Assembly (NCBI GenBank): GCA_023212695.1
Contig: JALCCG010000263.1
Span: 1-29,547 of the forward strand
Direction: 5' to 3'
Origin: Sporisorium sorghi
Taxonomy: Eukaryota; Basidiomycota; Ustilaginomycetes; Ustilaginales; Ustilaginaceae
Length of the DNA stretch: 29,547 nt
Shown here: piece after piece, positions 23,455 to 29,547 of the stretch
Layout of the letters: every line of letters begins with the position of its first letter
How positions within the stretch are numbered: the first letter of the stretch is position 1
Notes under the pieces: generated by a model
The model's input: only the letters and a program-made list of their open reading frames with translations
Databases searched by the model: none
Told to the model about the DNA's origin: nothing
Program-made: the position numbers and the translations under genes

Positions 23455-23482
23455 GGATGGATGGATGGATGGATGGATGGAT
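23455..23482. repeat. (GGAT)n microsatellite
   Basis: Seven GGAT units, preceded at about 23410-23430 by GAAGA repeats, upstream of the Pil1-like gene. Confidence 0.9.
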
Positions 23483-23868
23483 TGAGCTGAAGGAGATCAG
23501 CGATGGTGAGCACAGATCCAGAGCCGCGATGGCCTGTACGAATCGTGAAGGTCTCTAACGATGACGGAGGGCAGCAAGCAGAAGCACGCACAAACGCCGA
23601 CGAAAAAGAGAAAAGGTGGAGGGGAAAAATAGGCTCCGAAATCACTGAGGCAAAGTGCCTCGACCATCCAAATGAAAGATGAAAAAAGCGCGCTGACCAA
23701 CGTCAAGCGAGAGAGCACTTTGTCACTTTCTTCTCTTTCTCGATCAAAAGCCGGAAATGCAAAATTGGTGACGAGACGAGAAGCTGCACCGCTGCTGCAA
23801 CTCTGAACCGCCGCTTTGCATGACTTTCGCAGGTCTAGAGCGCGGAGGCTGAGCCGATCCACCGAAGC

Positions 23869-23892
23869 GAGAGAGAGAGAGAGAGAGAGAGA
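23869..23892. repeat. (GA)n microsatellite
   Basis: About twelve GA units in the divergent promoter region. Confidence 0.9.
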
Positions 23893-25034
23893 CTTCAGCA
23901 ACGATTCGGATGGATCCATTGGGGCCAGTGTGCAGTAGCATCCTCGCTATCGTCCATCACAGGCAAAGCAAATGTGCAGTATCCTAGGCTCGACTGGCCG
24001 GGAGGCATGCCGATCGTCGGAATGGACCCGCATCGTTGGTCCCGCATCGCAAAAACAGCGGCGAGCTAAAAATAATTGACTGCACGCACCGCGCATCAGT
24101 CGACGCGGCCAGAAGATCGTGACTTGTGAGGATCAACGGCGAGATCCAGGCCAGGCAGCTCGGTTTCCAATGGCGGCATCCCCTTTGCCCAACAGAGGCG
24201 ACGTCGTCGTCTCCAGTGCCAAGAGACGTCGCATCTGTTTGCCTAGGGCTGTTTTTTGATGCCTTGGTTGATGAGGTTGCTGTCAAAGTCAGCTGGCGGT
24301 CGATGAGTGAGGAGCGGCAGGTTCGAGGTGAAGGGACGACGATTGCGTTGAGCGTCGGGTCCGCACGGAATCGGAGCATCCAGCTCGCCGATTAATCTGG
24401 ATCATGGCGACATCTGCCGATAGGGCTTCACCTTGAGCCCGATTTGGAACGATCCCTTTGCGACGCTTCCGTGGTCTTTCGCCGGTCAACTGAGGGGCCA
24501 AATGGTCTTTTGCCCGGCCAATTCAAGGCGGAAAAGGATGCCCCGAGGATGACAGAACGACCGAGAATGCTGACGAGCAGCATGAGACAGCAACGGAAGG
24601 CTGGTCTGGAGTGAATCCGGGGGGACTCTTCGATCCCTCGGGACACTCGTCAAGATCAGCTCTGACTGTTCCAAGGTAGCGCGACCCAAGGAGATGGGAG
24701 GCTTGTGAGGGACGTTGTCGTTTGCACCGATCAAGCACCGAGACGTCGCCCGCAGGAGGGGGGGATGAAAAGATCGGAACTGGCTCGGTCGCGTCGTTTC
24801 GCTTTTTGTCCCCGCACACAAACAAAAACCCTAAAATCGCAGTTGGCTGGCTTGTCTGATGGCGCCGTTCTCAGGCTCGGACCAGCTTTTGACTGACCAG
24901 AGGGCCAGTAGTATCGATTGCAGTCCACTGCTCGTCATGGTGCTCTTCTCCAAGTCTCGACTCTTGGGCATATCTAAGCGGCTCGTTGGCCGTAAGTGGG
25001 TGGGTGGGAATGCCTTGATGCTGCTCTTGAAATG

Positions 25035-25058
25035 AAAAAAAAAAAAAAAAAAAAAAAA
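25035..25058. repeat. Poly-A tract
   Basis: About two dozen A residues, with a second shorter A run some 15 bases further on, in the GH32 upstream region. Confidence 0.85.
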
Positions 25059-25630
25059 TCGACCTGGAGCTGGAAAAAAAAAAGCCTAGTTCTGCAAACG
25101 CGGGAAAGATCCCTGGAAGAAGGTCAGCTGCCCTTTGCATCGGTGCACGAGATCCATCGAGCCTCTGATCGACACGGGGAGATCAAGCTGGCCGGCGAAA
25201 TCCAGCAGTGACCTTTACCACCTCTGGCTGTCGTGGCATGTGGCGTGGACCTGCAGGTGCAGTGGAACGCCGGTGCAAGCTCGGTGGGGGCTAGTGTGCG
25301 GCATCAATCCAGCTGCGTCAATGCGGCATGCTCGCCTGGTTGGATGGTTGTGTGGGAAGGATCGCACTGGCTGGTGCCACTGCTCTGCACTGTGTGGCCC
25401 TGTCTCTCTCTCTGTGAACACCGTTCTGGACGCCGTGTAGTGGGCTTACAGTAAATCATGCTGTTTGTTGTCACGAGTCACGAGGCTCTCGCAACCGTCA
25501 CTAATGAAGAGATAGAGAAAGAAGGGGGGGGGGGCGCAACTGGCTCTTTATCACAATCCTGCTTGCGTGCGCAGGCCATTTCACAGCGAGAGATGGCAGC
25601 AACCTCGCCGGGATCGCTCCGACGACGCTC

Positions 25631-25711
25631 CTTTTCTTTTTTTTTTCTTTTTTTTTTCTTTTTTTTTTTTCTGCGCAATTTTTCCGTCTCTCTCTCTCTC
25701 TCTCTCTGCAG
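25631..25711 (+). promoter_or_regulatory. T-rich block and (CT)n-TGCAG, possible 5' UTR splice acceptor
   Basis: A T-rich block with isolated C residues (25631-25670) is followed by a (CT)n run at about 25687-25707 and TGCAG ending at 25711. This looks like an ideal 3' splice site about 160 bases before the GH32 ATG. It may end a 5' UTR intron, or it may be a pyrimidine-rich core promoter, which is common in fungi. The donor was not identified. Confidence 0.35.
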
Positions 25712-25874
25712 CTTGACTCTAAATTTCAGCGAGGAGCGGGCCGAGCCAAAGGATGCTCAACCAGCGGAGCTCGGTCTCGCTGCTGGTTCGGTGCGGAGGA
25801 ACGGCAAATTTCGCCGTGGCCAACTTGAAAAAAGCTCTGACTTTTTTCCTGCAAGCTGCACGCTTCTTTCCAAC

Positions 25875-27875
25875 ATGTCGCCCGTCCCCACCCAAGACTC
25901 GCTTGCTTCGCTCCATGACCCGGCGCAAAAGCTCTCCACGCCCCAATCTCTCCTCTACGAAGGCCTGCGCTCCGCACACCTGTCTCTGCCGCAGTCGCGA
26001 TCACACTCCACCTCGAGCCATCCTTCCCTCGATTCTGCAGCCTCCAACCCTTCCTCGCCCACTACATCCGCCTCTCCCACTGCCTTGCCTTCGTCCACAC
26101 CAGCTTCTTCCGGCATCTCTTCTCCACTCGAAGAGCTGCGAGAGTCCGACATGCTCAAATCTATCGTCACCCCGAACGGCTCGAGCTCGTCTCAGCCGCA
26201 GCAAAGCAGCGCCCTCCTCTTCACTCAGTGGAGGCCCACTTCACACTTTCTCGGCCCCCATGGCTGGATGAACGATCCCTGCGGCCCTTCCTACGATCCA
26301 CGCACGGGGCTCTACCATCTCTGGTACCAATGGAACCCCACCGCTTCGACATGGGGCAACATCTGCTGGGGTCATGCCTACAGCCGCGATCTGGTCCACT
26401 GGACATCCCACCCTCAGCCTGTCATCTCGCCCGGCGCCAACCACGACTCGGAAGGCGTCTTTACCGGCTGCGTTCTCCAGCGCTCTCCGCTCGGCACACC
26501 ACACGAAGCCGTGCAGAGTCCAGACATGACCGCCCTCTACACTGCCGTCTCGAAGCTGCCCATCCACCACACGTTGCCCTACAATTATGGGTGTGAAAAG
26601 GTCGTCTTGTCGACCTCGGCGGACGGTGGACAGACGTGGATCCCGCAGGGCGTTGTGGTCGATGGCCCGCCCAAGCATCTCGATGTCATCTCGTGGCGTG
26701 ACCCTTACATCGCCCAGTGGCCGCTTCTCGATACGCTGCTCGGCCGCACTGACCCCACTCCGGGCCTCTACGCGCTCATCGCCGGCGGCATCAAAGACAA
26801 GACTCCAACCACATTTGCATACTCGATCGACCCTACCGACCTGAGCCAGTGGAGCTACGTTGGCACGCTTGCCGACGTCGGCCGCAACTGCAAGGCTCAA
26901 CCCTACGGCGTCGATCTCGGCCAGAACTGGGAGGTGGCCAACTTTTCCACCATCGCAGACAAGGCATCTGGCTCCACCTGCTCGTCCGAGTACCTGCTGA
27001 TCAACGTCGAGGGCTGCATTGCGCCCGGTCCCGCACGAGCCCCTGTCTACATGAAGCTCGACCTCGAAGCGACGCAGATCGACGACGGAGAGATCCGCCT
27101 GCAGCCTGCACACGTGGGGCTGCTCGACCACGGCTGTCTCTACGCCGCGAGCAGTTTCCATGACGACAAGCACGATCGCCGGCTCATGTGGGGATGGATC
27201 ACAGAGGACGATCTGCCGGAAGACTACTACAACACTCAGGGCTGGGCAGGGCTCATCTCGCTTCCTCGCGAGTTGTTCCACCACCCGACGTCGTCTGAGC
27301 TCGGCATCCGGCCTGCTGAAGAGGTGTTGCTGCTTCGTCAGGGAGCTGAACAGATCTGTTTCAGGGTAGATGACACAATGCCGGCGGCTGCAGCGGCGGA
27401 GCTGGCAGAAGCGGCGGAGGGTGAGGTGGTGGAGCTCGCTGCTGTGCCGGTGACGGCGGTGGCGAGCCGTTCGTACGAGGTCGAGATGGAGCTCAGCGCG
27501 ACTCAGCCCGGTCTGGTGGTGGCTCACAGCGACGACATGGCCACGCGCACGCTGGTGTATCTCTCTGCATCGGGACACCTCGTCGTCGACCGCTCGCTGT
27601 CGGCAGGCAAGCACTCGGTCATCGGCAAGGAGATCAAAGTCAACACCAGCACCCTGCGTGCGCCTCTCTCTGCCACCGCGAGCGGCACGCACAAGCTGAG
27701 GCTGTTCATGGACAACTCGGTGCTTGAGATCTTTGTCGACGATCTCGTTGCGCTCTCGACGCGAGTCTACCCAGATGCGGAAGATGTGGGTCTGTCGGTC
27801 CTGGCTAGGCCCGGTGCAGGTGCGGCGGGCCAAGTGCGCATCTGGCAGGGTCTTGATAGGGCGATCGTTGCTTGA
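25875..27875 (+). CDS. Glycoside hydrolase family 32 (invertase/fructanase-like), apparently leaderless
   Basis: This 666-residue GH32 protein is of the type that hydrolyses beta-fructosyl links in sucrose or fructans. The five-bladed propeller starts with WMNDPCG at residues 131-137, with Asp134 as predicted nucleophile. WRDP follows at 274-277, where Asp276 stabilises the transition state. NWEVANF contains Glu353, the likely acid/base. A beta-sandwich domain follows from about 500, including LRLFMDNSVLEIFVDD, typical of the GH32 C-terminal module. Two substitutions are notable: Cys136 in place of the usual Asn of the NDPNG motif, and EV where most members have EC. Residues 1-115 are Ser/Pro-rich and disordered. 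The start at 25875 (MSPVPTQD) shows no signal peptide, suggesting an intracellular or unconventionally exported enzyme. The frame is open upstream to 25458, but that part crosses poly-T and (CT)n DNA and was rejected. Substrate is not predicted. Confidence 0.9.
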   Translation: MSPVPTQDSLASLHDPAQKLSTPQSLLYEGLRSAHLSLPQSRSHSTSSHPSLDSAASNPSSPTTSASPTALPSSTPASSGISSPLEELRESDMLKSIVTPNGSSSSQPQQSSALLFTQWRPTSHFLGPHGWMNDPCGPSYDPRTGLYHLWYQWNPTASTWGNICWGHAYSRDLVHWTSHPQPVISPGANHDSEGVFTGCVLQRSPLGTPHEAVQSPDMTALYTAVSKLPIHHTLPYNYGCEKVVLSTSADGGQTWIPQGVVVDGPPKHLDVISWRDPYIAQWPLLDTLLGRTDPTPGLYALIAGGIKDKTPTTFAYSIDPTDLSQWSYVGTLADVGRNCKAQPYGVDLGQNWEVANFSTIADKASGSTCSSEYLLINVEGCIAPGPARAPVYMKLDLEATQIDDGEIRLQPAHVGLLDHGCLYAASSFHDDKHDRRLMWGWITEDDLPEDYYNTQGWAGLISLPRELFHHPTSSELGIRPAEEVLLLRQGAEQICFRVDDTMPAAAAAELAEAAEGEVVELAAVPVTAVASRSYEVEMELSATQPGLVVAHSDDMATRTLVYLSASGHLVVDRSLSAGKHSVIGKEIKVNTSTLRAPLSATASGTHKLRLFMDNSVLEIFVDDLVALSTRVYPDAEDVGLSVLARPGAGAAGQVRIWQGLDRAIVA

Positions 27876-28064
27876 TTTCTCATTATCATCTTTGTGCTCA
27901 GTTTCTCTTGTTCATCCGTCCTTCATCAGCTGTACAAATACTCAATCATCTGTCACCGTCGTTCCGAAAGCAATTGCAACCAGTCACCAAGCGCCATGCA
28001 CCAACGTCGAGTAAGTTGAAACGAGTGTCATTGTGTTCATATTCTGCTTGAAAGGCGATGTGAC

Positions 28065-28640
28065 CTAGAGGCCCTTTTCGGAGAGCGCGAAGGCGAAGGA
28101 GCGGATAGCGGTCCATACGCCCTGCTTTTCGCTGCTCTGGTGCTGCACATCCGCACCTGGTGCGGTCTTGAACACGAGCAGCAGCGTGGCCGTCGGCGCT
28201 ACAAAGTAGACCTCACCACCATCGTCCTTGCCTTGTTCGTGGAGGGTGGCGACTTCGAGGGGGTACTGACCGCCCCTTGGGCCCGAGATGCTCAACTTTT
28301 TGCCGGCGATCTCGATCTCCCTGCTGCTTTCCTTGAGCTCCGACGCGGTGACGCTGGGTGCGGTGGCCTGGGTGAACACGTCGACCAGGGCGCGCACCTG
28401 CTCTGGGTCGAACGATTTCGTGAACGACGGCTGCGAGCCGTGCACCGCCAGCGCGTCGTCGCGGTCGAAGATCGCATACTCGGCGATCCCAGACGCAGGG
28501 GGGATCTGGAGCCGGGCGAGCTCGGCAAAGTCGTAGTTCGAGAGAAGAGAGGCGCGCTGCGGCCCGTTGAGGTCGGACGAGGCCGCTTCGGTGCCAGACC
28601 CTGTGTGGGGGCCGCGGTTGACTGCGCCGCCTCCTGCCAT
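28065..28640 (-). CDS. Conserved-looking protein of unknown function, 191 residues
   Basis: Not recognised. The frame has the codon character of its neighbours and a TATA box at a sensible distance. The first 30 residues are Gly/Ser-rich. The remainder alternates hydrophobic and charged residues with apparent beta strands (IAEYAIFDRDDALAVHG, EVYFVAPTATLLLVF) and helices (FDPEQVRALVDVFTQ). That suggests one small alpha/beta domain, perhaps profilin- or roadblock-like in style, though this is only a guess from pattern. There is no signal peptide or membrane helix, and no intron. It converges with the GH32 gene, 190 bases away. The start at 28640 is the first ATG and follows CAACC. Confidence 0.7.
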   Translation of the reverse strand: MAGGGAVNRGPHTGSGTEAASSDLNGPQRASLLSNYDFAELARLQIPPASGIAEYAIFDRDDALAVHGSQPSFTKSFDPEQVRALVDVFTQATAPSVTASELKESSREIEIAGKKLSISGPRGGQYPLEVATLHEQGKDDGGEVYFVAPTATLLLVFKTAPGADVQHQSSEKQGVWTAIRSFAFALSEKGL

Positions 28641-28771
28641 GGTTGAGATGTGTGGGTTGCGAAGGGTTGGGGTTGGGTTGGAAGAAAGTGTGAGAGAGAG
28701 AACAGGTGCGTGTCCTCTTCAGTGTTTGTGGTGGTGGTGTTGGGAGGAAGAGCGGACGAGATGGTCATGGA

Positions 28772-28779
28772 CTTATATA
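28772..28779 (-). promoter_or_regulatory. TATA box of the 191-residue gene
   Basis: The minus strand reads CCTATATAAGTCC here, a consensus TATATAAG element about 130 bases upstream of the ATG at 28640. Confidence 0.55.
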
Positions 28780-29436
28780 GGTGGAGCTAGGCTACGGCCA
28801 GCCGTCAACGGCAGAATTCACATCGACTGCAACGTCAGACAGAGAAGAAGACGTAGCTCTGCCTCCAAGTGACGCAACCCCTCACCTCCAGCTTTGTTTC
28901 TGACACATTTTGGACCCTGGCCCCATCTCCTTCGCTCCTCGTCCTCGCGTGCACACTCACACGCCGTGATGAACGCATCGCACACCATCAGAGTCGCGCT
29001 ACGAGCGTTCTTCCGAAGATCCTTCTCAAAGATTTCGGAAAGATTCAAGCGAATTTCGGGCCACACAACAGCACGGCTCTGCAACAGGAGAGGAGGATTG
29101 AAGAGCGAATGCGTGATGAGTGAGAGAGCGCTGACGTGCAGTGCAAGGCGCAAAGTGACAGTCGAGCTGCAGCATCGTTGGTGTGTCAGCCGAGCGGCCT
29201 CCACCTTTCCCTTCTTCCGATCTGGTGAACAAGAAAGGCAGAAATTCACCGACGCTTCCTCTCTCTCTCTCTCTCTTCGCCCCAGACAATGACTGGACAG
29301 CTTTCTGCGTCCGCGTCAGTCGCACTGATGCCTATGATGGTCCAAGAGGAGGCATTGAGTGCTGCAGTGAAGCGTGTCGCTGATGTCAATCTCGAGGTCC
29401 TGTCTTGAATATCAGGCGGAAGCGAATAAGGGAAAA

Positions 29437-29437
<1 letters not shown>

Positions 29438-29477
<40 letters not shown>

Positions 29478-29500
29478 AAAAAAAAAAAAAAAAAAAAAAA
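29438..29500. repeat. Terminal poly-A tract
   Basis: About 62 A residues broken by one C at 29477, 47 bases from the contig end. Like the poly-G at the other end, it probably limited the assembly. Confidence 0.85.
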
Positions 29501-29547
29501 CGGCCCGCCCCCCTCCTCTTTTCGCCGGGGGCAATCGGGGGGGTGAC

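Larger units (their letters stand above)
23145..25874. other. 2.7 kb divergent promoter region, Pil1-like / GH32
   Basis: The longest gene-free stretch in the window. It contains (GAAGA)n and (GGAT)n repeats, a (GA)n run, a poly-A tract, a T-rich block and a (CT)n run ending in TGCAG. Open frames on both strands were checked by eye and show no recognisable domains or splice-supported exons. A small non-conserved gene or non-coding RNA cannot be excluded between about 24,000 and 25,450. Confidence 0.5.
28641..29547. other. Promoter of the terminal gene and contig end
   Basis: About 900 bases with no supported gene. It holds a TATA box for the minus-strand gene, a (CT)n run at about 29259-29277 and the terminal poly-A tract. 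The last 47 bases are GC-rich and compositionally unlike the rest. Confidence 0.55.

Noticed and set aside
23900..25450. Small open frames on both strands in the large divergent spacer
   Set aside because: They lack domains, consistent codon use or paired splice signals, and overlap each other in conflicting frames.
25458..25874. Longer GH32 N-terminus starting at 25458
   Set aside because: The added part encodes runs of Phe and Ser-Leu from poly-T and (CT)n DNA. The apparent hydrophobic stretch is a low-complexity artefact, not a signal peptide.
26241..27833. 530-codon minus-strand open frame over the GH32 gene
   Set aside because: It is antisense to a clear GH32 domain; no independent motif supports it.

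Overview
This window is nuclear DNA from a filamentous or dimorphic basidiomycete, most likely a smut-type Ustilaginomycete (Ustilago/Sporisorium/Pseudozyma-like). That placement is an inference from several signs: GC-rich coding regions, mostly single-exon genes with a few short GT-AG introns, wide pyrimidine-rich promoters full of microsatellites, and eukaryote-only housekeeping proteins (septin, epsin, Rab GTPase, PTS2 receptor, DPH3, Pil1-like protein). It looks like a whole contig. Both ends run into long homopolymers, poly-G on the left and poly-A on the right, with compositionally odd outer bases.

Layout, left to right: a 1.45 kb non-coding leader; ERG3 sterol C-5 desaturase (+); a sideroflexin with one intron (-); PEX7 (-); an intron-bearing tRNA gene (-); a cytochrome P450 (+); epsin with one intron (-); a lineage-specific triple-repeat protein cut by an in-frame TGA (+); a Cdc12-type septin (-); a 2 kb stretch with splice-like signals on the minus strand but no convincing gene; DPH3 (-); a Rab18-like GTPase (+); a very large Pil1/BAR-like protein with a roughly 1,150-residue disordered tail and a homopolymer-filled intron (-); a 2.7 kb divergent promoter region; a leaderless GH32 family protein (+); and a 191-residue protein of unknown function (-).

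The genes do not form a biosynthetic or defence cluster. They are independently transcribed housekeeping genes. Loose themes are membrane and lipid biology (ERG3, P450, Rab18), plasma-membrane and endocytic organisation (epsin, the Pil1-like protein, septin) and organelle function (PEX7, sideroflexin).

The features most worth following up are: (1) the triple-repeat gene, where clear homology to its own repeats continues for 49 codons past a TGA; (2) the tRNA gene, whose anticodon arm can be read two ways (CAA or UCA) and which lacks an obvious leucine-type long variable arm; (3) the intron of about 560 nt that is largely poly-U and polypyrimidine on the sense strand; and (4) a canonical intron just after the DPH3 stop codon, pointing to a spliced 3' UTR or an unannotated minus-strand transcript.
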